Below are positions 31,701-44,340 of a stretch of DNA of 64,000 nucleotides, piece by piece. The position numbers and the translations under genes were made by a program. Source of the stretch: Anastatus disparis. Its lineage: Eukaryota > Arthropoda > Insecta > Hymenoptera > Eupelmidae. The number at the start of each line of letters is the position of its first letter. The first letter of the stretch is position 1. Under the pieces are notes generated by a model. The model had not been told where the DNA came from and did no database searches. It worked only from the letters and a program-made list of their open reading frames with translations. The stretch covers positions 620,001-684,000 of the forward strand of contig JAFFSR010000315.1 in assembly GCA_017163975.1 (NCBI GenBank), written 5' to 3'.

Positions 31701-34505
31701 GACATTATTTAACTTTATTAGCTAGAGAAGAGAATTTAATGTCTAATTTACATGAAAAAATAATTATATAAGATAGTTTGTTCAATTTTCCATAAAGAAA
31801 TTTCTGTTTCATTTAAGGTAAATTTGACATTAAAATTTTTCATACTTGAAGCTATTATTTTTTTTTTAACCGTATTAAAATTTTGATTTAGTGTTGCTAT
31901 CTTTTTATTTTTTTTCGACAATAACTATTCGTCTTCTTAGTGTTGGTTTATTTATGAATTTTTTTTCTTAAATTATTTTCTTGTTTCTTCTTTGGTTTCT
32001 TCATATTCTTATTTTTATTTTTAAAACGAGAGAAAATTACAATTTGTTCTTTTCCCTTTTTAGTTTTCGCGGCCTAATCTTGACTAACTATTGCTTCCGG
32101 CTAGTACTCGAGCGATGGGCCTACTCATCCCTCTTCCTAGCATTCCACAATAGCCATATGGCTGAAAACATGTATAACAGAAAAATATATTTCATGTTAG
32201 TTATATATTAAAATATTTTAAATATATTTTTTTATGAAATAATTGTGAAAATAAATATTTTTGACAAAAATATTGGATTAAATAAAAATCAGATTTATGG
32301 TAAAACAGGTGACACATTGAGTGTTAAAGTTGTATGTATTGATATTATCAAAATTGAATTTTATTTGGCAAATCTGACTATTTAAATACTAAATATAAAT
32401 AATATTTATAGATAAAATATTGAAATAAAGATGCAAAAAGACAACGTGTTAATTTAATTACTATTAAATATTTTAGATTTCTCTTTTATTTTTCTATCCA
32501 ACAGATATAACTTGAATTTCAATGCGAATTTAAGCTAGATTTTACATTTTAATGACTTCAATGCTATTTTAATTAAAAAAAATTTTCATGCTATATATAT
32601 ATATATGCAAGGTAAAAATTTATCTTATTTTAAAGAAAATTTACAACTTTGGAGGTTATTAATCAATATTTCAAGTATTAATTTTATAAAATTTTTGTAT
32701 TTTAAGTAATATATGCAAATGCTATACATAAATATTCGCTTTTAATTACATTTAGTCTAAAGGATTGCAATTTAACTGATTCTAATAGCTATTTAAACCA
32801 ATTTATAAAATTGCGCATTTGAAAACGCATGGATATTTAATTTTTATTTGCAAGACATTTCAAGTGGCCTTGAAAACAGCAAGCCCGATTACAGTATGTT
32901 CGCTCTCACTGCAGCAAGCTTGAACGAAGTTAAGTCACGTGGTACTAGCCTCGCTGAAGGAGCTAGGCGCACGGTGCCTGTGTTACATACCATTTGTTGA
33001 AAATTTGTTCAGATTTGATGGAAAAATAATAATAAACAAGAAATGATTAGACTAAATTTCCATTTCGCAGTTTACAAATTAATGTTATAAGTTCTTTTAT
33101 TCTGAGTTGACTTAAACTTTGATTTGGTTATTTTCCGTTTAGACAATAAAAAAAAAAAATAAAAATTTATAGTTTTTAGCATTACTTAATTCGATAACAA
33201 TTTTAGTTGTATTTTGAATAATTTTAATTTAAAAAAATGTTTGTAAGTCAACTTCAAATTCTTATTGAGTATTAAAAGTTTTAATAAATTTGGTCGCAGA
33301 CTTGTTTATTCTTAAAGAATTTTTTTAGTTGTTATTTATAGAATTTGTTTATTTTTAACTTTTTCAACTGTTAAGCAGCATATACTAAAAGGTTGTATGT
33401 AAAAGTTCTATAATTCGTAACAAATTATAAAGCATTAATTTCTAAACAACAAAAACGATTATTTATATTAAAAATCAATTTTTTTCAAGATTTAATTTCG
33501 TATGGTAATAAATTATTTAATAATGGAAAACTGGTACTCATTAACTGCTTTAATAAAGAATATTATTATGCAAACTTTTCTTTGTAAAGCTATGAACAAA
33601 AAAAAATTCTAATTTATGTTATTAGTTTAAATATAAATTCTATCAATATTAAACTTTATTAAAATAATTCGATTTAGTTTTTTTTTTAAATTTATTTTAA
33701 CTTTGTGAACGTCCCTGTATAAAACGTAAATAAATGGAAAGCTTTTAATCAGTTTAAAAAAATTCAGTATTCTGAAAAAATGTTGCGCCTTCTTTTTTAA
33801 ATGTGCAAAAGACACTTTAAATATGCATTACATTTTGTTTACAAAATTTTGTTTTATATTCTTTACAAAATAAATATAAAAAATAAAAAATAGCATATCT
33901 GATTTTCACAACAGAAGTTTTATGAATGAAAATGAATTTTATTAATCACTCTTGTCAAAAACTTTACAGAATTTACTCAACAATTTATTTTAACTTAAAA
34001 TCTCATTTAAATCAAAATTTTATTTAATTTTTATGAAGATTTAAGAATAATTTATTGACAGTTTATTTATTGAAATTTTAATGTAAACCCTTTCTAAGAC
34101 TTTGGCTATTTTTGAAGAAAAGTGAATTTATTATTTTCACTCTCAAACCGCGCTCTTTCCTGATCCGTCGGCGCATGGTTTTTTCTTTTTTTTTCATTTT
34201 AGTTTCTTTAGCTTTTAATAATGTTAAAATTTATTTTTTTTCATTTGTTTATTAATTATTTGTAATTACACTTTGTTTTAAGCAAAAAGATTTTTTTTTT
34301 TTAATTTTAAATTTGTTTAGGTTTAAAAGTTGCATTTATTTAGAATTTTTATGAATTGATTTTAAAATTTTACGCGCGGTATCCCCCCTTTTAAAACATA
34401 TTCATTACTAGTTAATTACTTTAACATTTTAAACTTTTTTTCACTTTTTTCACTTGTTACACTAATTTTTTTTTATTTTTAGGTAGAATTTTCACTCATA
34501 GCTAG
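28761..34505. other. 5.7 kb AT-rich, no genes recognised
   Basis: Extremely AT-rich with long T and A runs; open frames here are T-run artefacts. Two marks stand out: an inverted pair of about 28 bp (ATATGTTTTAAAAGG at 30062 and its inverse at 34377-34400), and a GC island at 32878-32990 listed separately. Confidence 0.5.
32878..32990 (+). other. GC island, faintly 5S rRNA-like
   Basis: Isolated GC-rich 110 bp in AT-rich DNA. GAACGAAGTTAAGTCACGT at about 32922-32940 resembles the 5S rRNA internal segment (family form CCGAAGTTAAGC), and a CTAGC/GCTAG hairpin follows. Similarity elsewhere is too weak to call a 5S gene; it might be a 5S-derived SINE fragment. Confidence 0.2.
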
Positions 34506-34509
34506 GCCG

Positions 34510-34842
34510 TCAGTCCGATACCGTCGCTAAGCGCATACGTGCCAGCGTACTGTCGTACACAGGATTATCGAAGGATAAGCATCCTTCGATAAGTAGTTTA
34601 AATGTTGTATGCACGGTTGTTCCATCGACTAATGAATTCGCTGCTATACCTGTCAAAGCTACACATAAATAATGTATGGTATGATATTTAAAATAAGCCA
34701 TTAAAACGTTAAGTAAATAACTTTTTCTACTTCCACCCGGTCCATCTATAAAAATATATTTTTCTTTACTTTGGTTGTTTAAACTTTTTAGTGTAGAGTC
34801 GAATATTTGCCTTTGTTTATTATTTAAAGAATTTATTTTCAT
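34510..34842 (-). pseudogene. Helitron PIF1-like helicase, truncated
   Basis: Begins KINSLNNKQRQIFDSTL and has the nucleotide-binding loop DGPGGSRKSYLLN (34716-34750), in which the second Gly of GxGK is Arg: Walker A is damaged. The next helicase block ALTGIAANSLVDGTTVHTTF is intact. The sequence stops after LARMRLATVSD; motifs II to VI are missing, so the helicase is truncated by a rearrangement at about 34505. Confidence 0.85.
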
Positions 34843-34896
34843 TTCTAATTCATTAAGATTATAATTATTATGATTTAAAATTGTTTTATTATTATC

Positions 34897-36189
34897 TTAT
34901 TCTATAAATGTGCTTATGTTAGTTAAATTAAAATCGTTTGATGAAAATCCATTGACTTTTAAATTATTTTTAATAACATTTAATGCAAGATTTTCACCTA
35001 CATTTTTTTCGTATTTAGAGTGGTAAAATTGATCTTTATATTTTTCATATAAATCTCGTGCACTTATAGGATTATGAAAAACGCAAATAAAAGCAAATAA
35101 TTCACAAAGAGCATAAAGGAATTTTGTTGAAGATGCTTCTTCCAAGCATCTATCCCATTCTTCACCTTCATTAATTGATTGTTTAGCCTTAGCTGCCTCA
35201 TAAAACGAATTGTACATCACATCATCAACAGTATGCGAAGCTTCAAAAGACGTGGCTCCTTTAACATGTAATAGTAATAACCTAATAAAATAACGTTCTC
35301 TATCTTTCGGACTTACTAAGTACATTCTACTGAGTATTGGTTTTCTTTTTATTTCTTTCATTCCACTTTTTCAGTTTTTCATCAAATGTATAAAAATTTG
35401 GTATTTCTGAATATAAGTAATTTCGTGCTTCAAAATCTTCTCTATTCAATTCAAAATATGCTGTTAATGTTGTTCCAACATTTTTTTGCATGATCATTTC
35501 TTCTTTTGTTGAGTCTCTTCATGAACGCTTAGACGTTTTATAGAATGTGGAATAACATGTTAAGGATATTCTAATAATCTGTGCATTGCTTCAGGTGGAC
35601 ATAAATATCGTGTATTAATGTATTGTTTGATTTCGTCATATTCATATTTAACATTTTTAGTATTGTCATTTTGAAAAGTGTCTTTATTTTCTGATCTAAA
35701 ATCAACATTTACTTGATGTATTTTAATGTATGCACAATCATGACCTTTATAACAGTATTTGAATAAATATTTAATGCATTGTACAGTGGAACAAACTTCT
35801 ACGTTTATGTGTGCATTAAATTTCAAAAATAAGTAAGGATTATAAGGAACAACGAATCAATTATCTGCAATTCTTTCTGTAAATTTATTTTTAAAAATAA
35901 TTTCGACGCCATTATTTTTGCGTTTGTATAGTGGATACCCATTTGATTTAAATGTTGTTGTATTATTAATTTTTTTTGGAAAATTTTTCGTACATTGTTT
36001 CGTATTTTCATCCATACACGGACAATTTATATTTTGCATACCACAGGGACCGTGTATCATAAATTGTTCAACAATACTATATAATTTTGGATAAATATCT
36101 CTATTTGGGATTTCTGCACTTATTATTTTATCAACTTTTTCAGGAATGTCAAATTTATCATTTTTATCTAAGAATAACAACATATGCAT
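34897..36189 (-). pseudogene. Helitron Rep C-terminal and linker region
   Basis: 36189-35857 holds the second half of the Rep domain: the HUH motif HMH (36181-36200 region) is intact, followed by QFMIHGPCGMQN and a Cys-rich block. 35826-35560 has the paired Tyr motif KYLFKYCYKGHD with both tyrosines intact. 35361-34897 has the linker typical before the helicase (RERYFIRLLLLHVKGATSF). Frames are separated by stops at about 35830-35856 and 35370-35560. Rep nicks DNA through Tyr using a metal held by HUH; residues here are better preserved than in the copy at 4.1 kb. Confidence 0.85.
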
Positions 36190-36288
36190 ATGTGGTAATT
36201 CTCGTTTTTGAAATTCAATTACATAACTATATGCAATACATTTTCCTAATATTCCCTTTTTTATTACTAAATTTTCGAATTCTTCTAC

Positions 36289-36726
36289 TTATTGATAGAA
36301 TACTTTTGTTATAATATCTGGTCTATCTATTGCATTTTCATAAATTTCTAAGTTTTCATTTATTTCTTTACAATGTGGGTTACAGGTCATAGTTACAAAA
36401 AGGTCAGGTTTACCATGATAATTTAAAAGTGTTATTGAATCAATGTAATGTTGTTTCAAAAATTGTGGACTTCCTGTAAAGTTTGATGGTAATATTACCA
36501 TTTTTCCAATTTTTGAATATTCTCATTCTTTTTTGTTATGTAAATAGTCCATTACACCTTTGTAACAATCACTTCTTAATACGTTTTGGTTTTTTTGTAT
36601 GAAATATAATCTGGAGGTTTTAACTTTTACAAACGCATCAACAATGAACTGTTGAGATAATTTTCCTAAATTAACAAATTGATTAAATTCATTTCTAACA
36701 CTAAATCTATAATTATAAAACTGCAA
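36289..36726 (-). pseudogene. Helitron-like N domain
   Basis: 36726-36523 reads QFYNYRFSVRNEFNQF and VDAFVKVKTSRLYFIQKNQN; 36501-36289 reads MVILPSNFTGSPQFLKQ and DLFVTMTCNPHCKEI, standard Helitron Rep N-terminal blocks. Upstream continuity is broken by the insertion ending at 37602. Confidence 0.85.
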
Positions 36727-36764
36727 ATTTTTAATATTAAATTTTCCAAATTTATTTTATAGCA

Positions 36765-37602
36765 CTGCGTGATTCAAATCCGCGCTTAAATCCCGCTGAG
36801 CCAAGATTCAAACGATAAATTTTTACGCTGTTCAATAATGAATATGATGCTGAATTCACTTAAAACACGCACTTATAATAAGCGATATTTTGAGATCTGG
36901 ATTATTTTTAAAAGTTTATTCATCGATAATAATAAAGTGTAGATTATTGCAACTCTTTTATATCGATATTTTTCAAAATAAATAACAATTATAAGCGTGT
37001 AAAATACGTGTAAAACCAAAGTTAATATCAGTGTAACATATGAAGCGAAGAGATAGTCATTTCGACGCTCTAAGACTCAGTTGCGTCTGTGATTCCCCTA
37101 AATGCAACTGCTAATACAATACATAAGTTACCAATTGTCGCTCCTACGGCCCTAATACATATATGAAAAGAAATTTAGATTTTTATTATTACAGAATTAA
37201 TTTCAACAGTTTGACATAATGTTATTTCATGTTTCATATAATATTTTTAGTTTTTTTTCTATTTATTATTCGCGAAGTGCTTAAATTTTGTTTTTTTTTC
37301 AGTTTTTGCTTTTTTTCACGATTTATCATTCGTAGAATGCCTAGTTTTGCTAGTATATAGAATTCGTTTTTTTAATGAATTATCATTCGTGGAGTGCATA
37401 GCCTTTGTTTATTATTGAATTCTGAGAGTATAGATGTAGTGCGGCGGATTTAAATTACTCGAGCTATAAAATAGTATACGATACTCGCGACTTAAATTCA
37501 CCTATTATTACACGGCGTTTAGGACCCTCACTGACGCTCGGGCCCTAACCTCGCCGTGTAATAATAGGTGATTTAAGTCGCCCGTATCGTAATATACTAT
37601 TT
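36765..37602. mobile_element. insert inside the Helitron Rep region
   Basis: About 0.84 kb lacking Helitron sequence and separating two adjoining Helitron coding blocks (WMLNMK upstream, NIKNLQFYNYRF downstream). It contains three roughly 60-bp direct repeats with the phrase CATTCG (37265, 37325, 37381) and ends in the hairpin at 37468-37602. Left boundary approximate. Confidence 0.55.
37468..37602. repeat. 135-bp hairpin MITE
   Basis: AAATAGTATACGATAC pairs with its inverse at the right end; the inner stem CACCTATTATTACACGGCG (about 37499-37517) pairs with its exact inverse near 37551-37570. The loop is GC-rich, ending in GGGCCCTAACC. Confidence 0.8.
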
Positions 37603-37790
37603 CATATTTAACATCCATATGAAACCACCATTAGGATGAATGAGCGAATATGTCATAGGATCTGTATGTTTGCTAATTGTTAGTATACTAATTGTTTTAT
37701 CAGACTTAGGGTAAATGACAATATCACGTTCAACAGGAAACATATCGTCTTCTCCAACGTATACCATTGCTACTCCATTACAGGTAGGTA
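37603..37790 (-). pseudogene. Helitron N-terminal block
   Basis: Minus-strand frame TCNGVAMVYVGEDDMFPVER with DPMTYSLIHPNGG, the same block as VAIIFVGKDG in the 3.6-kb copy. It abuts the TA element at 37791 and rejoins 45834 in frame. Confidence 0.85.
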
Positions 37791-38339
37791 CACTGAGAAA
37801 AAAGTTTGATAACTGTTAAAATATCTGTATATTTGATTTTAGTTTCAAAATTTCTTAATATTTATTTTATTATATATTGATAACACAGGCCAACAGAATT
37901 TGACAAAAATATTTTACCAAGAACCCCAGTATACTTTTCCGAAGGTTTTTTGCACGCTGAATCCGAATCCGAGGTCAGAATTGCTCTAGTGGCTCCAGTT
38001 TTTGAGATATCCTAACTTCAAAGTGCAAAAAACACCGTTTTTGACGTTATTTGAGGTTATGTAGCAAAGCAAATAACTTTTATTAAGAAAAACTGTATAC
38101 ACCAAATTAAAGTATGTTTCTTCTTTTTTCAAATGCCGTTGAGTTTGCTCGGATATCTTTTTTTTTCACAAAGTTACACCAATTTGAAAATTTCATGTTT
38201 AATGAATTTATGAAGCATCACACTATTCCGCTCAAGCTATCGAACAAGTAACTATATTGAAGAGCCACTTGTCAATTTAAAGCAAACTTGGTAAATTGTA
38301 AGAATACTAAAAAGTATTGTGAGCATCTTGTTTATATTT

Positions 38340-39070
38340 ATAAAATCCCCGTTTAAGGGGTAGAAACCACCCCTATCAACCCCAAGCAGGCTGACTCACC
38401 CAACCCTGGGTAGAGCAAGTTTAATCAATTGCTTTTCGATAAATAAACTAAATGTTCTACCACAGCTAGCCCTTTAAAACTTAGCCTAGATAGGCCTTAT
38501 CCTATAAACCTCCCCATGTACCTCCACAACTCTTAAAAACCACCCCTTCCAACTCCTAAGCAGGCTCACCCACATAACCCTGGGAAGAGCAAGTTTAATC
38601 AAGTGCTTTTCAAAGAAAAAACTAATTTTTTAACCACCGATAGGCGTACTAATCTTTATCTAGAAAGGCCTCATCCCCATACACCTCCACAACTCTTAAA
38701 AACTACCCCTACCAACCCCTAAGCAGGCTTACCCACATAACCGTGGGAAGAGCAAGTTTCATTAACTGCTTTTCGATACAAAAGAAACTAATTTTTCAAT
38801 ACATATTACCTCCATATGCCTCATTGCTATATAAATCAACCTCTCTCAAAAACCACCTCTTTCTGCCCCTTGCTGGCTAAACTACGTAACCCTAATTACA
38901 GCACGTTCAATTAAATGCTTTTTGATAAAAAAATTAATTCTTTAATCAAAAATAGGCATACAGATCTTAACCTGGGTATGCCTCATCCCTGTATACATGT
39001 ATAACCCTAAAAAACCCTTGGGTAGGTTAATCATGTAATTCTGGGTAGAGCTATTTTAATCATGTGAAAT
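38340..39070. repeat. subterminal tandem repeats, left arm
   Basis: Four degenerate copies of a 150-175 bp unit, marked by GCAGGCT at 38386, 38560 and 38723 and a variant near 38873. Each has AACCACCCCTACCAACCCC before it and a GAGCAAGTTTAATCAA segment after it. A matching inverted set lies at about 43990-44340. Confidence 0.8.
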
Positions 39071-39365
39071 TCGGTGAAGAAATTAATCTCATATAGACAA
39101 ATGCAGCTTATTCTTTATATTCCAACCTTATTGTATTACGTAGACATTTTGTATATCCAATCAACGTAAGTTCTTTCAACCAAAAGACTCAAAGCTCAAG
39201 CCAGCCGGCATCAAATATTATATTCAACTCATACTTAAACTTTAATTCTGTGAAATTCATTAAGTATGTTGTAGCAATACTAATGTATTGTTAAATTGGG
39301 TATGTCAGATCCATCCTCTCTAAATTCATTTTTACTATTACTACGTTTTTATTAACTCGCTTTGG

Positions 39366-39400
<35 letters not shown>

Positions 39401-39402
39401 TC
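39366..39402. repeat. CTGT microsatellite
   Basis: About nine TCTG/CTGT units within an AT-rich stretch of the 6.9-kb transposon. Confidence 0.95.
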
Positions 39403-39649
39403 GGTACGAATTTTGCAACCGATTGTAAACTAACTTCCTGATGAGCTAGAGACTTGAAATTTTAAATATAGCTCGGAACTGGATGACAATGCAATATTAT
39501 AAAAAAATATATATATCTACCGAACAATATATTAATATATTCAATCATATACGGAGATGTTGGCAAAATTGAAGATTTGAAGATTTTATATATAGATACA
39601 CTTTTAACATTAGTGTCTAAACATCTTCGAAAATTTTAAAAATCTTCTT

Positions 39650-39795
39650 TTGATATATTAATATATTAATATATTAATATATTAATATATCAAATATAGT
39701 AATATATTAATATAGTAATATATTAATATATTAATATATCAAATATATTAATATATTAATATATCAAATATATTAATATATTAATATATTCAATA
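39650..39795. repeat. ATATTAAT minisatellite
   Basis: Tandem TATTAATA units interrupted by ATCAAATA blocks. A flanking phrase (GATTTTATATATAGATA with ACATTAGTGTCTAA) appears on both sides (39580 and 39905), so a larger duplication of about 320 bp encloses it. Confidence 0.8.
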
Positions 39796-40324
39796 TTATA
39801 TTTTTGCATGCATTGTTGGATAATATAATTAAATATATATTCCCACCGAAAAATATATTAATACAATTATATACGGAGATATTGGAAAATTGAAATTTTG
39901 AAGATTTTATATATAGATATACTTTTAACATTAGTGTCTAACCATCTTCGAAAATTTTTAAAATTCTTTAACTTCTCATATTGCAATTAGACATAAATTA
40001 CAGCATTTTGTATTGTACATATAAAATTTGAGACTGTATTTTATTCATTTTATGGTCTATCAATGCATAAAACAATAAATTTTGGTTGAATTTCTAATAG
40101 CGTCATTATCGTCAAAATGGCGGGAAACTCAGCATGCGATTACGTGTTCTCTAAAAAAATAGATGAAACACGTTTTAGTCCCTTGATAACAATATATATG
40201 CTATATAATATGCACTGTTGGACAACACGATAAAATTTATATATATATATATATATATTAATATATTTAGAGGGATATACTCATGAAATTAAGTTTTTTA
40301 ATTAATTGAACTAAAAGTATAAAA

Positions 40325-40596
40325 TAATATTAAAAAAAAAAAAACTTTTTTATGTACTACGTTTTTATAATGAACCAAAAAGTATAAAATAATGTGTAAT
40401 GAAATGAAAAGTGAATAATGATTTGAAATAAAAAAACGTGGGGCGCATACAATACATAATAATAAACATGCGCCCCACGTTTTTTATTTCAAATCATTAT
40501 TCACTTTTCATTTCATTACACATTATTTTATACTTTTTGGTTCATTATAAAAACGTAGTACATTAAAAAGTTTTTTTTTTTATTTTTAATATTTTT
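40325..40596. mobile_element. near-perfect 270-bp hairpin MITE
   Basis: The arm with ATGTACTACGTTTTTATAA pairs with its inverse for about 125 nt with very few mismatches, closing on GGGCGCAT/ATGCGCCC around a loop of about 19 nt. The high identity suggests a young insertion. It lies just upstream of the transposase promoter. Confidence 0.85.
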
Positions 40597-40712
40597 TTAA
40601 CATAGACTGATCTCCCAGCGCACCTCGCGCGCACTCTGTCTCGCCGTTTCGCCTCTCTCGACTCTCTACGCTAATTGTTTTTTTCTCTTCTTCCGCACGC
40701 GTGTTGTCTGTC

Positions 40713-40746
40713 ATTGGTCTCGACCAATCAAAACAGCTGTATAAAG
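40713..40746 (+). promoter_or_regulatory. promoter with CCAAT palindrome and TATA box
   Basis: ATTGGTCTCGACCAAT (about 40712-40728) is a perfect inverted pair of CCAAT boxes. TATAAAG follows at 40740-40746. A GC-rich stretch with CGCG motifs precedes it (40615-40700). It points rightwards to the transposase-type gene starting at 41522, leaving a leader of about 750 bp. Confidence 0.6.
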
Positions 40747-41521
40747 GCTTTAACTTTAACCTCATATTTTTTTAAGGAGAGATAAACCTGAATTTTGCTA
40801 ATGTCTAAAACTTAATTGAAAGAATTTGTTTTTAAACAAATTTATAATAAACGTTTAAGGTTAATTTTAATATAGATGTGGCTAAATTGTACTTGTAGAA
40901 TATTATAGCTATATTTAAATGTTAACAAGGTAAATTGTATATATTTTACAACATTCGTTTAAAAAAAATCAATATATAAATTCGAAACGTTTTCTTTACT
41001 TTAACTTTTTTTTAGTGAATATTCCGGTACATGCGATTAATACTTTTTAAACTTTCTGTGTCTTTGTCAATATAATTGTTTAGAAAGATAAATATATCAG
41101 TTTATCATTTTTACTAAATCAGATCTAATGTAATTTAACATTACTTACTTATCAATTTTCTAATTTAGAGTCCAAAGATAAATTTTTAAAGATAAAATAG
41201 TTTCTGTTAATGATAAGATCAACATCACCATAATTTTATGATCACTTTATTTTTATTTTACTCAATTTTAACATCACTTGATTTTTCTACTTAATTATAA
41301 TATCACTTAATTACTCTGATTTATTTTAACATTACATTGATATAGCTTGAAATCGAACATCACTTTCTTATAACTCCGTAAAGGCATCTTTACATCTTAT
41401 TCAGAACAAATCTTTAGCTGTTAAGTTTTCAACTTTTGTAACTTTAATGAGAAAACCCCAACATATTAAATTACATTTTACTGTTAAATTTAATTTGAAA
41501 CATAAAATTTATTCTATCAAC

Positions 41522-43213
41522 ATGTCTTTGAGATGCCCTTGTACAAGCAAAAAAGATAAATTTTGTTACGTTTGCGGAAATTTTGAGACAGAAAATAACC
41601 GCAGATCTATTAATGAAACTATTAAACAAAAATTTTTAGAATGTTATGGAACAGCTATAACAAATTTAGATAAAACGTGGGTACCAACAATCATTTGTAG
41701 TTCTTGTCGAAACACATTAAATAGATGGAATGATATTAAAAATGATGTCATCGTTGAGCCGGTCATTTGGCGCGAGCCATTAAATCATGATAAAGACTGT
41801 TACTTTTGCGCTTATGATATAACAAGGAATCAAAAAAAAAGGAAAAAAAGTTAAGACTCCTTCTGTAGATAGCGTAACACCTCCTAAAAGAGGAAAAATT
41901 GATAGTTCACAAAAAAAAGTCTCGGAACCACGTAGTCTTGAGCAAATTGATGCTATAGAAAGTGAGCACAGTAGTGACAAAGAATATTTTTCTGATGATG
42001 AAAAACCCATATTTTATAATCAAGACGACTTAGACGATCTAATCCGTGATCTAGGTCTTTCCAAAGATTCAGCTGAGTTGTTAGCTTCTAGGTTAAAGGA
42101 GAGAAATTTGCTATTGCCTGGTACAAAAATAACTGCTTACAGAAACAGAGAACAGAACTTTATAAAGTACTTTACGAGTGAAGATACCTTAGTATATTGC
42201 TATGATATTAAAGGACTTGTTAACGAATATAAAACAGCATCTTATTCTTATAAGCCAGATGACTGGCGGCTGTTCATTGATTCTTCTACAGAGAGCCTCA
42301 AAGCAGTATTGCTTCATAACGGAAATGAATATGCGTCAATTCCTATTGCTCATTCTAGTACGCTAAAAGAATCGTATGAAACATTTCGACTTCTCCTGGA
42401 AAAAGTTAACTACAATTTGCACCAATGGTTGATATGCGGTGACTTTAAGATGATAAATATTTTACTAGGTTTACAATCTGGGAACATTAAATACCCTTGT
42501 TATATTTGTCTTTGGGATAGCCGGGATCGAGATCAACATTACATCAAAAAGGAGTGGGAAAAAAGATCAAAATGGGAAGTAGGATCTGAAAATGTTGTGT
42601 ATGAGAGCCTTGTTAACAGAAGCAAAATTTTACTACCACCTCTTCACATAAAATTGGGACTAATAAAGCAATTTGTAAAAGCTCTAGATACAGATGGTGA
42701 TTGTTTTCAGTATATTACATCTAAATTTTCCCATTTATCAGATGCTAAAATAAAAGAAGGTGTTTTTGTTGGTCCTGATATTAGAGCTCTAATGAAGGAT
42801 GAAGATTTTGTGAAGTGTATGAAAATTGATGAAAAAATGCTTGGTTGAGTTTCAAAAAAGTTACAGAAAACTTTTTGGGAAACTATCGAGATCCTAAATA
42901 CGCAACTATAGTCACAAAAATGTTAAAGGATTTTCATAAATTAGGCTGTAAGATGAGCATGAAATTGCATTTTTTATTTTCTCACTTGGAAAACTTTCCT
43001 GAAAACGTAGGGGCATTCAGCGAAGAGATGGGTGAACGCTTTCATCAGGACATTAAACAACAAGAGCGTCGTTATCAAGGTAAATTAACTGTGAGAATGA
43101 TGGCAGATTATGCCTGGTCTCTTAAAAGAAATAACAACTCACCTCACCATAGACGCAAGTCTCTTAAACGATCGTTTGAATGGTCACGTAAACGCTTCCA
43201 TAAGAAGAAATAA
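41522..43213 (+). pseudogene. arthropod transposase-type protein, two frameshifts
   Basis: I start at the ATG at 41522 (MSLRCPCTSKKDKFCYVCG) rather than the ATG further upstream at 41447, because members of this family begin with a Cys-rich motif. Segment 1 (to about 41845): zinc-type pairs CPC, CYVC, CSSC, CYFC. The frame shifts in an A-rich run at about 41830-41850. Segment 2 (to about 42840): acidic linker, then LFIDSSTES, LICGDFKM, PCYICLWDSRDRDQ, LPPLHIKLGLIKQFVKALD. A second shift at about 42838-42842 leads to SFKKVTENFLGN, FSEEMGERFHQD and MMADYAWSLKR. Likely DDE residues: Asp 42279-42281, Asp 42441-42443 and a Glu at 43022-43036, with the CxxC block inserted between as in RNase H-fold transposases. 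The family and residue roles are inference. With only two indels the copy is otherwise well preserved. Confidence 0.8.
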
Positions 43214-43990
43214 GCATAAATAAAACAAAAAAAAATAAAAAATCATTAAAAAAAATTAAAATCCTCAAAAAATTAAAAAAAAGATAAAAAATGAAAAAAA
43301 AAAAAAAAAACGAAAGGAGTCAATACCGCCACGTCCACGTTTCGTGACTCTGGGTTCGGCTGAGAGCGGTAATAAACCATTTTTAATTTTCAAAAGTTCA
43401 AATAAAAATTCTTACAAAACAGTATCTTATTTGGTCCCCACATACACCTAAACTCACGTAGCTAGAGTTTGCCCATACATCCCTACACGTACACACCCAA
43501 GTCCAAAACATAGTAAAATTCACCACCACAAACTAATACACCTCATCTGAATTCACAGATCCTCAACTTTCTTACAAAAGTAATACTTACCACTTTAATT
43601 TTACACTCCCCGAGCCAACAAAATTTACGCTTACATTCCCGGCCCTAAATACACACACAGTCACTGATCGATTCTTTGTGTGTGTAAATTTCTGGGGTGA
43701 GAGGGTGAATATTCAAGAAAGAAGGCTCACAGTATTACATTTTAGGGGGTACAGGCTAAGTTTAAGAAATCAATATGGAGGCGATTTGGATGAGAACGTG
43801 ATTGGCAGGATGAAAGAGGCTACGCGGCAGCATACCTGATCTCCTTTTACCAAGATACAGGTGAAGAGTGGTCGGGTATATTAGGCATTTAAAGAGGTAG
43901 TCTAGCGGTTGTAACGGTGTATGGTGATGAGACATATTAAGAATGTAATTAGTAAGCCTATCTGTGGTTAAAAATTAAGTTTTCCCATTA
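43214..43990. other. transposon 3' region, no gene
   Basis: A-rich stretch with several AATAAA signals right after the stop (43215-43260), fitting transcript termination, then a GC-richer block (43320-43370) and AT-rich spacer. No coding frame. Confidence 0.5.
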
Positions 43991-44340
43991 AAAAGCAGTT
44001 GTAAAAGCTAGATTCCTACAAAGATACGTAGGACAGCTTCCTTAAGGGTCGATAGGGATGATTTGTAGAGGGTTGTAGAGGTGTATCGTATAAAATGTGT
44101 AGTATAAACTTGATTTACCCAGGGATACCTCGGCTAGCGTACTTAGGCATTTATAGGGGTGGCTATTAAGAGTTATACAGGTATATGAAACTAATGCATA
44201 TTAAAAATAAAGTTCAGACACCTATCTGTGATAAAAAGCATAATATCTTCTTCTAAAAGCACTTGATTAAACTTGCTCTACCCAGGGTTGGGTGAGTCGG
44301 CCTGCTTGGGGGTTGATAGGGGTGGTTTCTACCCCTTAAA
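43990..44340. repeat. subterminal tandem repeats, right arm
   Basis: Inverted counterparts of the left-arm units: ACTTGCTCTACCCAGGG with GCCTGCTTGGGGGTTG near 44270-44320, and a diverged unit at about 44030-44130 (ACTTGATTTACCCAGGG). Confidence 0.75.

Noticed and set aside
30491..32211. Several plus-strand frames of 60-125 codons
   Set aside because: They consist almost wholly of Phe, Leu, Ile and Tyr from T-rich DNA, lack motifs and overlap one another.
28761..34505. 5' LTR of the Gypsy element
   Set aside because: Searched by eye for the LTR's distinctive GC-richer phrases; they occur only at 19 kb and 59 kb.
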